In this document: piece after piece, positions 1-8,239 of the stretch | How the letters are laid out: every line of letters starts with the position of its first letter | Position numbering within the stretch: position 1 is the first letter of the stretch | Assembly: GCF_000765745.2 (NCBI RefSeq) | Contig: NZ_JRPC02000006.1 | Location: forward strand, 23,670 to 87,669 | Reading direction: 5' to 3' | Length of the DNA: 64,000 nt | From: Helicobacter apodemus | GTDB taxonomy: Bacteria > Campylobacterota > Campylobacteria > Campylobacterales > Helicobacteraceae | Notes under the pieces: generated by a model | The model's database searches: none | What the model was told of the DNA's origin: nothing | Seen by the model: only the letters and a program-made list of their open reading frames with translations | Made by a program: the position numbers and the translations under genes

Positions 1-1
1 T

Positions 2-1039
2 GCATTTCTAGATAATAGCCCAAATTTTGTAGAAATTTTAGAAAGCATTGAGGGAAAGAGTTATTTAGATAATGCTGCATCAGATGCCAATAATGCTTTA
101 TCTACTACACAACAAAATATGCTCTTTGCCCTTAATCCTACTGCTGTTACTTCTTTAACCTTTAATCTTAAGCAAAAGCCTCAATATGTAGCTTCTGTTA
201 ATAGTGATAGTCTAACTAATACTTGGAATTTTTTAGAAATGAATGATAAAAGCTTCTTTTGGTATCTTAGTCCTAATTATAAAAAAAATAATGGGGATGG
301 TAATAAGGGTTATTCAAGTGGTGTAGATTTAGCTATTGGGAAAGATTTTAATGAGGATTTAAGAACAACTTTAAATCTAAAATATTCTAACACTAATTTA
401 GATTTTAATGGAAGTGATTTTGATTCAAAGAATGTTAATTTGGGTATTAATGCAATTTATGATGTTGAAGCCTTCAAGCTTCTTAGCGGAGCTTTTGTAA
501 ATTATGGTTTTAATAAAATGGATAGGAAGGTTTTAGGTTCTCCTGACTCTATTAACGCAAATTATAATAACTTAAGCCTTTCTTTGCAAATGGGTATGGC
601 AAAAGACTGGGAATTACAAGACTTCACTTTAACGCCTTTAGCCTATCTTAATTATGCCTATTATCACCAAGAATCTTTTAAAGAAAGCGGAATGTGGTCT
701 AAAGAATACCAGCCTATTAATCATCATACTACTTCCTTAGCTAGCGGCTTAAATATTTCTTATAACTTTGGAGATACCTCTTTAAAGCATATTGTATCAG
801 GCTTTGGAATCTATGAATATCGATTAAATGGAAAAACACTTAAAAATGAAGCACGATTTAATGATTTTATAACCCAAACCTTTACCCAACAAAATGAACT
901 TAATAAATATCTCATTTCTCTAGGAGTTTCTTATTATCTTAGCTTTAAGGATTATTTTTTGAGTGTATCTTTTGTTGATGAGTTAGCAAGAAAGGAAAAT
1001 AATATGAAGTTATCAGGTTCTTTTGGGATGAGATTTTAA
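2..1039 (+). CDS. autotransporter C-terminal beta-barrel (5' end outside the window)
   Basis: The reading frame is already open at base 2, so the first internal ATG at 119 is not the start; only the end of a larger protein is present. The visible part has alternating aromatic/hydrophobic beta strands and ends in Phe (motif GMRF), the usual terminus for BAM-dependent insertion of an outer-membrane barrel. It shares recognisable blocks with the barrel of the S8 autotransporter at 36203-39475: LTPLAYxNY, QESFKE, a TTSLA/STSLA-GLN block and a Y-E-x-RL-x-GK block. I infer a type V (autotransporter) translocator whose passenger lies upstream. The stop TAA shares one base with the next ATG (TAATG), so translation may be coupled. 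Confidence 0.85.
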   Translation, partial: AFLDNSPNFVEILESIEGKSYLDNAASDANNALSTTQQNMLFALNPTAVTSLTFNLKQKPQYVASVNSDSLTNTWNFLEMNDKSFFWYLSPNYKKNNGDGNKGYSSGVDLAIGKDFNEDLRTTLNLKYSNTNLDFNGSDFDSKNVNLGINAIYDVEAFKLLSGAFVNYGFNKMDRKVLGSPDSINANYNNLSLSLQMGMAKDWELQDFTLTPLAYLNYAYYHQESFKESGMWSKEYQPINHHTTSLASGLNISYNFGDTSLKHIVSGFGIYEYRLNGKTLKNEARFNDFITQTFTQQNELNKYLISLGVSYYLSFKDYFLSVSFVDELARKENNMKLSGSFGMRF

Positions 1040-1869
1040 TGCGTTTTGGATTTATTGGAGATATTGTAGGAAAGATTGGCAGAGAGGGAGTGAAAAGATA
1101 CTTACAAATAGCTAGAGAGGAGTATCATTTAGATTGTGTGATTGCTAATGGTGAAAACGCAAGTCACGGCTTTGGGCTTGGAATTTCTGCTTATGAAGAG
1201 TTAAAATCTTACGGAGTGGATATTTTTACAGGAGGGAATCACACTTGGGATAAAAAGGATATTTTTCCGCTTTTAGCACAAAAAGATTCTAAAGTTTTGC
1301 GTCCACATAATTACCCTAAAGGAGTGATTGGCACGGGATTATATTGTGGAGAGATTCATCAAGAATCTTTTGCTGTGCTTAACCTTATGGGGCATTTTGG
1401 AATGCCACAATGTGATAACGCCTTTATTTGTGCTAAGGAAATAGTGCAGAACTTAAGGCTTGAGGAGATAAAGAATATTATTATAGATTTTCACGCTGAA
1501 GCTACCAGTGAGAAAAGGGCAATGTTTATGATGCTTAAAGGACAAATTGGAGCAATTTTAGGCACACATACGCATATAGGCACGGATGATTTGGAGATTT
1601 TTGAAGGAACTTTTGGAGTTAGTGATGTAGGGATGAGTGGGGCTAGAGAAAGTGTTATTGGTATGAATCCACAAGAACCTATTGAGAGATTTTTAACAGG
1701 AATCCCTAATAAGCTTAGTGTATTAGATAAAAAAGGTGTTCCGAGTATTTTTCAAATGATAGTGTTTGAATTACAAGGAGGGAGATGTTTAGAGGCTTTT
1801 AAGCTAAAGGCTATTGATTTTAAAGATTTGGTAAAAACAATTTCTGCTAACTTCTATAATCCGCATTGA
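1039..1869 (+). CDS. ymdB: TIGR00282/YmdB-family metallophosphoesterase
   Basis: A 276-residue protein of the YmdB family, calcineurin-like metallophosphoesterases with phosphodiesterase activity on 2',3'-cyclic nucleotides in Bacillus; the role in Helicobacter is not established. The metal-site motifs are all visible: GDIVG (Asp8), NGEN (37-40), GGNHTWD (65-71), a DFHAE motif mid-protein and GTHTH towards the C-terminus, followed by the family signature GMSGARESVIG. Length is normal. The start overlaps the autotransporter stop by one base. The last 23 bases overlap the convergent end of argJ. Family assignment is firm; the physiological substrate is unknown. Confidence 0.88.
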   Translation: MRFGFIGDIVGKIGREGVKRYLQIAREEYHLDCVIANGENASHGFGLGISAYEELKSYGVDIFTGGNHTWDKKDIFPLLAQKDSKVLRPHNYPKGVIGTGLYCGEIHQESFAVLNLMGHFGMPQCDNAFICAKEIVQNLRLEEIKNIIIDFHAEATSEKRAMFMMLKGQIGAILGTHTHIGTDDLEIFEGTFGVSDVGMSGARESVIGMNPQEPIERFLTGIPNKLSVLDKKGVPSIFQMIVFELQGGRCLEAFKLKAIDFKDLVKTISANFYNPH

Positions 1870-3037
1870 TTTTAACATACTCATAACCTAAATCACAACC
1901 ATAAGCAATAAAAGATTCCTTACCTAAGCCAATATTGCAAGTGATTTTATAAGAATCTTGTTGGAGGATTTTTGCAGCTTTTTTTTCATTATCATCATCA
2001 AAAAAAATCTGTCCTTTAGCATAAACACAGACTTCGCCAAAGTAAATTTCTAAAGTATTAGGGTCGCATTCTATGCCACTTGCTCCAATAGTCGATGCTA
2101 TTCTGCCCCAATTAGGGTCGCAACCAAAAAGTGCAGTTTTAACTAATAAGGATTGACTAAGGGCTTTAGCCGCTTTGATTGCCTCTTTTTTGCTTTTAGC
2201 TCCTTTAACTTCAAAGGCGACAAGCTTTGTAGAGCCTTCTCCATCTCTTAGTATCTCTAATGCTAGGTGTTGCATAAGTTGTGTAAGGGCAAAGAGGAAA
2301 GCTTCTTTATTATAAGCTTTACTTTTACCATTACTTAAAAGCAAAATCGTATCATTGGTTGAAGTATCCCCATCTACACTAATGGCATTAAAGGTTGTTT
2401 TAGAAGCTTCCTCTAATAAGGGCTTCATATCTTCTTTAGGAATTGCTGCATCGGTTGTAATGAAGCATAGCATTGTGGCAAGTGAGGGATTTATCATACC
2501 CGCTCCTTTGCAAATGGCACCGATTCTAAAACGGCTTTTATCTTTTAAAAGAACTTCAAAAGCAAGGGTTTTATTAAATTTATCTGTTGTCATAATAGCA
2601 AGGGAGGCTTGTTTGTTGTTTTTGTGGCGTAAATGTATTTTTTGGAGAGATTGAATAATCTTTTCTTTTGGGAGCTGAACGCCAATAACTCCTGTAGAGC
2701 TCATAATAGGATTGTGAATTTGTGGGTGCAATTTTTGTAATTCTTGAAGAATTTCTTCAATATTTTTTAAACCTTGTATGCCTGTTAGCGCATTAGCGTT
2801 TTTAGAATTTATTAAAACAAAGTTTGTCTTAAAAGGAGTGTTGTAATTTTTGTAATGCAAAATAGGTGCGGCTTGAAACTTGTTTTGTGTGAAAAGTGCT
2901 TCTACTTCACAAGGGATATCAGAGTAGATAAAAGCAATATCAGGCATTGAATCTTGTTTTAATCCTGCACTTATGCCATCACAGAAAAATCCCTCTGACG
3001 CACATACCCCATTATCAATAGGAAAGAGACTAAACAT
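1847..3037 (-). CDS. argJ: bifunctional glutamate N-acetyltransferase / N-acetylglutamate synthase ArgJ
   Basis: ArgJ transfers acetyl from N-acetylornithine to glutamate in the cyclic arginine pathway. The protein is 396 residues. The self-cleavage motif is visible as KGAGMINPSLATML, with the nucleophilic Thr at residue 188, so it should mature into alpha and beta chains. The C-terminal block DPNWGRIASTIGASGI is typical of the family. Its start lies within the last eight bases of the K+ channel gene, so the two are probably co-transcribed. H. pylori lacks arginine biosynthesis, so this gene helps to separate this organism from it. Confidence 0.92.
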   Translation of the reverse strand: MFSLFPIDNGVCASEGFFCDGISAGLKQDSMPDIAFIYSDIPCEVEALFTQNKFQAAPILHYKNYNTPFKTNFVLINSKNANALTGIQGLKNIEEILQELQKLHPQIHNPIMSSTGVIGVQLPKEKIIQSLQKIHLRHKNNKQASLAIMTTDKFNKTLAFEVLLKDKSRFRIGAICKGAGMINPSLATMLCFITTDAAIPKEDMKPLLEEASKTTFNAISVDGDTSTNDTILLLSNGKSKAYNKEAFLFALTQLMQHLALEILRDGEGSTKLVAFEVKGAKSKKEAIKAAKALSQSLLVKTALFGCDPNWGRIASTIGASGIECDPNTLEIYFGEVCVYAKGQIFFDDDNEKKAAKILQQDSYKITCNIGLGKESFIAYGCDLGYEYVKINADYRS

Positions 3038-4157
3038 ATTTTAACTCTTCGGGTTTATCTTTTTTGGCGATTAATTGTTTAGTTAAACGCACTCCATTAG
3101 AAGTCCCAATAACAAGCAATTTGCATTCATTAGTAATGAGTGTATCCCCATCTGGCATAGAGATAAATTTACCCTCTTTTTGTGTGATTCCTACAATGAA
3201 GGTTTGTGTAATTTCTTGTAAATGTGTTTCTTTGAGTTTTTTTAAGATTAACCAAGAATAGCGCGGGACAACAATTTCTTCTAAATCAAGTGGTGTGTTT
3301 TTTTGATAAGCGAAACGTTCAAGCAAGTTTTCCATATCCGGACGCGTTGCCATAGCATTCACTCTTTGGGCAAAGAGTCTAGAAGGGGAGACGACATAAT
3401 CTGCTCCAAGTTTTTTGAGTTTTTCTTCATCCTCATTGGTATTAGCATTGCCAATGATAAAATAAGGCTTACGTCCTAATTCTCTTTCATAAAGACGCAC
3501 CGAAGCAATTTGTGCAATATTATCGGCAATATTATTAGAGAGCGTAATAACACCTCTAGCACTAGAGAGATGGGATTTTAACATAGCAATTTCTGTATGC
3601 GGATTTTCATTAACATAAAAAGGATAATGGTATTTTGCCGCAATATCCTCTAATGCATTATTGTTATCTACGACAACAAAAGGTATATGTGCTTCTCTGA
3701 ATTGTTGAGAGAGTTGGATGGTGTATTCATTGTGATAGCAGATGATGAAGTGATTTTTAAGGCGGGCGATTTTGTAAATCATATTGCGTTCCTTGATGAT
3801 AGAGATAAGTTTTCCACGATTTAATACATCAATAATACTAATAACAAAGAAGCTTAAAACAGCTGAACCAGCAAGCATTACAATTGCGGTATAGATAATG
3901 TCTAAAGCATCAAATTCATTTTCTTTTAGTGCCCCAAAGCCTGTTGTTGTAAAAGTATAAGAAGCTTGAAAAAAGGCTTCAATTAAAGTGTAGTCTGTGA
4001 TAACTACATATCCTAATGTGCTAAGAAGCAATCCTAAAAATAAGAGTATAAAAGGAATTCTAAAAGGTTTTAATTGTTCATAAAGTGCTCCTGATAAATC
4101 AATATCGGGCTTTTGAACACCTTCCCAATGGAGGAATTTTTTAAAATTATTAAGCAC
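3030..4157 (-). CDS. kch: two-helix K+ channel with RCK (TrkA-N) domain, KchA-like
   Basis: A 375-residue protein with two membrane helices (about 33-53 and 88-110) flanking a pore loop. The selectivity filter reads TTTGFG (70-75) in place of the common TVGYG. A cytosolic RCK domain follows from about residue 135, then a TrkA-C-like region. The first Rossmann turn reads ICYHNE (139-144) instead of GxGxxG, so nucleotide binding at this site may be lost or altered. In H. pylori the K+ channel gene HpKchA sits next to rpmB, exactly as here. It is followed with an eight-base overlap by argJ. K+ uptake is the likely role; gating ligand unknown. Confidence 0.85.
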   Translation of the reverse strand: MLNNFKKFLHWEGVQKPDIDLSGALYEQLKPFRIPFILLFLGLLLSTLGYVVITDYTLIEAFFQASYTFTTTGFGALKENEFDALDIIYTAIVMLAGSAVLSFFVISIIDVLNRGKLISIIKERNMIYKIARLKNHFIICYHNEYTIQLSQQFREAHIPFVVVDNNNALEDIAAKYHYPFYVNENPHTEIAMLKSHLSSARGVITLSNNIADNIAQIASVRLYERELGRKPYFIIGNANTNEDEEKLKKLGADYVVSPSRLFAQRVNAMATRPDMENLLERFAYQKNTPLDLEEIVVPRYSWLILKKLKETHLQEITQTFIVGITQKEGKFISMPDGDTLITNECKLLVIGTSNGVRLTKQLIAKKDKPEELKYV

Positions 4158-4178
4158 TGCTTAATCCAAAATAAAGGA

Positions 4179-4367
4179 TTAAGAGCGCTTTTTCATAGTT
4201 CTTAGAGTAGAAGCAGCGACTTTAATTTTGGCAGTTGTTCCATCTTCTAGTTTGATTCTAATAGTTCTTAAGTTTGGGAGAGATCTCTTTTTGGTTTTAT
4301 TGTTTGCGTGGCTTACATTGTTGCCAACCATAGGACCTTTTCCACTAAAAAAACATCTTCTTGCCAT
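4179..4367 (-). CDS. rpmB: 50S ribosomal protein L28
   Basis: A 62-residue basic protein with the typical L28 start [21 protein letters not shown] and a Lys/Arg-rich tail. It belongs to the large ribosomal subunit. A good ribosome-binding site (AAGGAT) lies seven bases before the ATG. The K+ channel gene begins 21 bases downstream, a linkage also found in H. pylori. Length is normal for the family. Confidence 0.96.
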   Translation of the reverse strand: MARRCFFSGKGPMVGNNVSHANNKTKKRSLPNLRTIRIKLEDGTTAKIKVAASTLRTMKKRS

Positions 4368-4435
4368 TTCTTATCCTTGTTAATAAGATTGTAAAATAAA
4401 TGGCTATTCTACTAAAATTTATATAATACAAAGCT

Positions 4436-5401
4436 TTAAAATCTTGTAAGCTTTTCTTGGATACTTTGAATAGAATGAAAGCCGTGATTTAATGCTGTTG
4501 CAATAGAACCTCCATTTTTAAAAAGAATATCACCAGCAATATAAATTCCATCTACAGAGCTTTGATGTTTATCATCCACTATGGGGGTGCCATCTTCATT
4601 AAGATCTAAATTACATTTTTTTAAGAAATCAATAGGTGCTATTCCACCAATGGCATAAATGATTCTATCAAAGACCTCCTCACTACCATCTGTAAAATAA
4701 ACTTTGGGTTTGCCATTTTCATCTTCTATTTTTTGTATATCTATACCAAATTTTGGGGTGACCTTTTGGGATGTTAGGCAGGCATTTAGACTTTCTTGGT
4801 TAGTTTCGTTGATTCTTGAAAATTCTGTGCGTCTATAATTGAGCGTGATAGGATTAGTTTGGCTAAGCACACAAGCATATTCAACAGCGGAATTTCCACC
4901 CCCTACCACTAAGATTTTCTCTCCATCTGTAGTGGTATTTGCATTAAAGTTAATGACTTTTTTAAGAGAGAATGGAAGCGGATAGGTAGGCTTGTTAGGT
5001 TGCCCCATTTTTCCAATAGAAATTACGATAAATTTAGCTTTTGTAATTTCATTATTCGTTGTTTGAATGGTAAATAAATCTCCTTCTTTTTTAATAGATT
5101 CTACTTCTGTGTTAAAATGAACTTCTAAGCCATTTTCTTTAATAATTTTATCAAATAAATCTAAGGTGCTTTCTTTTGTCCCATCACAGAAATAGATATT
5201 CCCATTAAGTTCTACTTTTTGTCCTTTATAGTCTTTATCTACACGTTTTTTGTCTTTATAAAATTTACGGATGGTTGTAGAGTGTCCCTCACCCTTTTCA
5301 AATAAAATTACTTCTTTAATTCCTAAAATAGCGGATTCAACGGCAGAAGCAATACCTCCTGGACCTCCTCCAATAATTGCAATATTATAAATTTTATTCA
5401 T
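4436..5401 (-). CDS. fqrB: thioredoxin-reductase-like FAD/NAD(P) oxidoreductase, probably FqrB
   Basis: A 321-residue flavoprotein with an N-terminal FAD fold (IIGGGPGGIASAV, about 9-21), a central NAD(P)-binding fold (VVGGGNSAVEYA) and the C-terminal FAD motif IYIAGDI. It looks like thioredoxin reductase but has no CxxC; its few cysteines are isolated. That fits FqrB, the flavodoxin:quinone reductase of H. pylori and Campylobacter, or a TrxR-like ferredoxin-NADP reductase. The start overlaps the ccoS stop in an ATGA, and ccoS in turn overlaps maf, so the three genes form one unit. The exact electron partner is inferred, not shown. Confidence 0.7.
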   Translation of the reverse strand: MNKIYNIAIIGGGPGGIASAVESAILGIKEVILFEKGEGHSTTIRKFYKDKKRVDKDYKGQKVELNGNIYFCDGTKESTLDLFDKIIKENGLEVHFNTEVESIKKEGDLFTIQTTNNEITKAKFIVISIGKMGQPNKPTYPLPFSLKKVINFNANTTTDGEKILVVGGGNSAVEYACVLSQTNPITLNYRRTEFSRINETNQESLNACLTSQKVTPKFGIDIQKIEDENGKPKVYFTDGSEEVFDRIIYAIGGIAPIDFLKKCNLDLNEDGTPIVDDKHQSSVDGIYIAGDILFKNGGSIATALNHGFHSIQSIQEKLTRF

Positions 5402-5595
5402 TTTTTTTCCTTTTTTATTGATTGGTTATTTGCCATATGTCGTAAGTCTTCTTCACTATCAAATAAGACACCTTGCATCATTTTTTTTTCATCATCAAAT
5501 TGCCCATTCTTTAGCCCCCATATGAAAGAAATAAGACCAAGTAGCCCAATAATAATTGAAGTAGCAAGCATTATAGCAACCATCCCAGTATTCAT
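5398..5595 (-). CDS. ccoS: cbb3-type cytochrome oxidase assembly protein CcoS
   Basis: A small membrane protein (65 residues) with one N-terminal helix (about 7-27) followed by the CcoS signature FIWGLKNGQFDD and a GVLFDSEED segment. CcoS takes part in cofactor maturation of the cbb3 oxidase, the terminal oxidase of this group. The cytoplasmic tail is Lys-rich. It overlaps maf upstream and the FqrB-like gene downstream by four bases each (ATGA), indicating translational coupling. The other oxidase-maturation gene in the window, ccoG, lies far away at 56 kb. Confidence 0.88.
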   Translation of the reverse strand: MNTGMVAIMLATSIIIGLLGLISFIWGLKNGQFDDEKKMMQGVLFDSEEDLRHMANNQSIKKEKK

Positions 5596-6179
5596 AGTGT
5601 TTCTTTTAAAAAAGGGTGTAGTGCTTGAAAGTTTAATCCCATAGCATTAGAAGTTTCCCCAATTTGTTTTTTAATATATTTTTGATGGAATCCCTCTACC
5701 ATAACAGCTCCTGCTTTATTTTCCCATTCTTTACTAATAAGATATGATTCCATATCTTCTTTATTGAAATTAAAAAATTCGTAATAAGTTTGACTAAGAT
5801 TTAGAAAATAGAGATCTTGGGAATGTAAAATCATACAAGTTAAAATATTAATAGAAGCGTTACTTTGTGCTGATAAAAAACTTCTTGCCTCTTCTTGAGT
5901 TTTAGCTTTTCGTTGGAGTTTCTTCTTGCATTCCACTACGCTATCGACTACTAAAAGTGGAATTTCTAGCCCATAAGTTTGGAGTGCAGCCTTATGTTTC
6001 CCAAGTGTGGCTTGATAGACGAAGCTTTTAGGTGTCGTTAAAGACAGACTTTCTTCATTAAAATTATTATCACATTGTATAAAAGGAATCTGATAGGCTG
6101 ATAAGATTAGTTTTCTACTAAGTGAAGAAGAGCATAATCGAATCACAAAATTCCTTTCAAAATGAGATAAGGTCGGCAT
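5592..6179 (-). CDS. maf: Maf-family nucleotide pyrophosphatase
   Basis: A 195-residue Maf/HAM1-superfamily protein. The motifs are recognisable but divergent: LCSSSLSRK for LASxSPRR near residue 15, PLLVVDSVVE for the VxADTVV segment, and ENKAGAVMVEG near 155. Members hydrolyse non-canonical or ordinary pyrimidine nucleoside triphosphates and were first linked to septation. It is the first gene of a tightly overlapping set with ccoS and the FqrB-like gene, and lies 27 bases after acpS on the same strand. The substrate cannot be told from sequence. Confidence 0.8.
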   Translation of the reverse strand: MPTLSHFERNFVIRLCSSSLSRKLILSAYQIPFIQCDNNFNEESLSLTTPKSFVYQATLGKHKAALQTYGLEIPLLVVDSVVECKKKLQRKAKTQEEARSFLSAQSNASINILTCMILHSQDLYFLNLSQTYYEFFNFNKEDMESYLISKEWENKAGAVMVEGFHQKYIKKQIGETSNAMGLNFQALHPFLKETL

Positions 6180-6206
6180 TATAGCATTTTTTTGTTAAAG
6201 CTTATT

Positions 6207-6563
6207 TTATTTAAAATTTGCAGCAACAATTGCGATGGCTAAACCATTATCGTGGGTTATAGAAAGGCTTAGAGAATAGAGATTAAAAGCAAGGAGTTTA
6301 TCTTGCGTGAGTGTTAGAAGGGGTGCTCCTTTGGGGGATTTTGAGATTAGAATATCATAAAAAGCTAAATCTTTTGAGATACCACATTTTAAAGCTTTTG
6401 AACACGCTTCTTTTGCTGCCCAAAACCCTGCAATACTTTGGGTGGTTTTGGCAATTGCTATTTCTTCTGGAGTGAGGAATTTTAGTAAGCCCCTCTCCCC
6501 AAACCTTTGGAGGAATAACTCAATCCTTTTAATAGCAATTAAATCAATGCCAATTTCTACCAA
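6207..6563 (-). CDS. acpS: holo-[acyl-carrier-protein] synthase
   Basis: A 118-residue AcpS that moves 4'-phosphopantetheine from CoA to Ser36 of the acyl carrier protein encoded at 31406. The Mg2+ ligands are visible as Asp7 (GIDL) and Glu52 in WAAKEACSKAL, with the C-terminal SITHDNGLAIA block. It starts three bases after the fliL stop. The fliL-acpS order matches H. pylori. Length is normal. Confidence 0.95.
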   Translation of the reverse strand: MVEIGIDLIAIKRIELFLQRFGERGLLKFLTPEEIAIAKTTQSIAGFWAAKEACSKALKCGISKDLAFYDILISKSPKGAPLLTLTQDKLLAFNLYSLSLSITHDNGLAIAIVAANFK

Positions 6564-6566
6564 ATA

Positions 6567-7100
6567 TTATTGCACCACAAATTCAGTAAAGAATAAATTA
6601 GAGATTCTACCATCCACTAAAAATTCGTTGATTCTTTCGATAATTTCTTCTTTAAGTTTTTGTTTGCCTCTTGTCGTTTGAACTTCTTCGAGGGTTTTAG
6701 AGCTTAAAATCGTAATAATTACATCACGTATAACATCATTTTTTGTATCAACTTCTTGTTGTAAGGGAGCCACACTTAATTCTAAAACAATAGAGGTTTT
6801 TAAGTAACGTTTGCCACTTCCTGTAGACATTAAATTGATAATAAATTGCTTGAGGGGATACATAGGACCTACACTTAAAAGACTGCTATTTGGGTTTGCC
6901 ATACTTCCTTTACTTGCTGCACTTTGTTGTGTTGGTTGGATAGGTTCATTGGCTTGTGGCTCATCATCACCGCTAAAGATTAAGATGGCTACTACAATTA
7001 AAATAACTAAGAGTAATACTGCAACACCAATAATAGCAAAGAGAATCATTTTATTTTGTTTTAAGGCTGCTAATTTAGATTCTTTTTCTTCTTCTGCCAT
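6567..7100 (-). CDS. fliL: flagellar basal-body protein FliL
   Basis: A 177-residue single-pass inner-membrane protein. A charged N-terminus is followed by one long helix (about 18-43) and a periplasmic domain with the FliL pattern of a conserved TSIVLEL strand and a C-terminal LFFTEFVVQ. FliL stabilises stators around the motor. A ribosome-binding site (AGGAG) precedes the ATG. Upstream is TATAAT in a sigma-70-like context rather than a sigma-54 promoter. acpS follows after three bases. Confidence 0.9.
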   Translation of the reverse strand: MAEEEKESKLAALKQNKMILFAIIGVAVLLLVILIVVAILIFSGDDEPQANEPIQPTQQSAASKGSMANPNSSLLSVGPMYPLKQFIINLMSTGSGKRYLKTSIVLELSVAPLQQEVDTKNDVIRDVIITILSSKTLEEVQTTRGKQKLKEEIIERINEFLVDGRISNLFFTEFVVQ

Positions 7101-7166
7101 TTAGGTTCTCCTTTTGAGTTTAAAGAAGCAATTATAGTATTTTTTTAATAGAATTTTCAAGCAAAT

Positions 7167-8231
7167 TTAGTTTTTCAAATAACTTCCAAGCCATTTTAAT
7201 TCTTGGGGATAAATTTCAAAGAGTTGGTGAATATTATCATCATCAATATGTCCATCAACATCAATAAAAAAACAATAGCTAAAATTGCCATTGGAATGTG
7301 CAGGGCGCGATTGTATGGAAGTTATATTAATATTAAGCTTTTTAATATCTCGTAGTAAGTGATATAATACCCCGGGTTTATTGGTATTTACTAGATTTGC
7401 AAAAATAGAAGTTTTATCTCTACCACAGGATTGATTTTTAAAATTACTAATGATAATAAAGCGGGTTTGGTTGTTAGCATTATTTTCTATGTTTTCAAAT
7501 AAAATTGGCACTTTATAGAGTTTAGCCCCAATATGTGAGCATATACAAGCCGATTGAGAGTCCTCTGCAGTAAGTTGAGCAGCTCTAGCTGTAGAATCTA
7601 CAGGTATTTTTTGGATGTGATCTAAGCTTCTTTCGCTTAAGAAATGGGAGCATTGCCCAAAGGCAATATCTTTAGAGTAGATTCTTTTAATCTCTTGAAT
7701 GTTTTGAGAAGAAGTAGCAAAACAATGATGGATTGGCATATAGACTTCAGCGACAATTTTTAAAGGAGTGCTTTTTAGCAAATCAAGAGTTTCCCCAACT
7801 ATGCCATTTTGGTTATTTTCAATCGGGATTACGGCATAGTTTGCGCAACCTTGTTCAACGCTTTTAAGGGTTGTTTGTATGGTGTTATAAGGGAGATACT
7901 CACACACTCCTCCAAAGCGGCTTTCAGCAGCTTGGTGTGTATAACTTCCAAGGGGACCAAGATAAGCTATTCTCTCTGGAAGTTCAAGATTCCTACTTAC
8001 CGCAAAAATTTCTAAATAAATGGATTCAATGGCATTTTTGTTTAAATAATGGGGGTTTTTTGCAAGTAATCGTTGGATAATTTTTTGTTCCCTTTCTGGG
8101 CGATAAATAGGAGTATTGCTTTGGGCTTTTAACTTTCCAATATGTTTTACAATTTCCATGCGTCTTTCTAAAAGCTCTAAAATATTATCATCAATGGTAT
8201 CAATTTCTTTTCTAAAAGCTTCTAATTTCAT
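7167..8231 (-). CDS. pheA: bifunctional chorismate mutase / prephenate dehydratase
   Basis: A 354-residue P-protein that makes phenylpyruvate from chorismate. Domains in order: AroQ-type chorismate mutase (1-88, with RPEREQKII at 44-52), prephenate dehydratase (88-265, catalytic TRF at 256-258) and a C-terminal ACT regulatory domain (275-354). The ACT domain holds GVLY and an SRPAH block, normally the Phe-binding ESRP motif; here Glu is replaced by Gln (QSRP, 307-310). It follows lysA after eight bases, so ftsW-lysA-pheA look like one transcription unit. Feedback inhibition by Phe is expected, possibly modified by the Gln. Confidence 0.93.
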   Translation of the reverse strand: MKLEAFRKEIDTIDDNILELLERRMEIVKHIGKLKAQSNTPIYRPEREQKIIQRLLAKNPHYLNKNAIESIYLEIFAVSRNLELPERIAYLGPLGSYTHQAAESRFGGVCEYLPYNTIQTTLKSVEQGCANYAVIPIENNQNGIVGETLDLLKSTPLKIVAEVYMPIHHCFATSSQNIQEIKRIYSKDIAFGQCSHFLSERSLDHIQKIPVDSTARAAQLTAEDSQSACICSHIGAKLYKVPILFENIENNANNQTRFIIISNFKNQSCGRDKTSIFANLVNTNKPGVLYHLLRDIKKLNINITSIQSRPAHSNGNFSYCFFIDVDGHIDDDNIHQLFEIYPQELKWLGSYLKN

Positions 8232-8239
8232 TAAAACTC

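Noticed and set aside
2355..2654. 99-residue plus-strand ORF inside argJ
   Set aside because: Antisense shadow of a well-supported gene with no ribosome-binding site or recognisable protein features.
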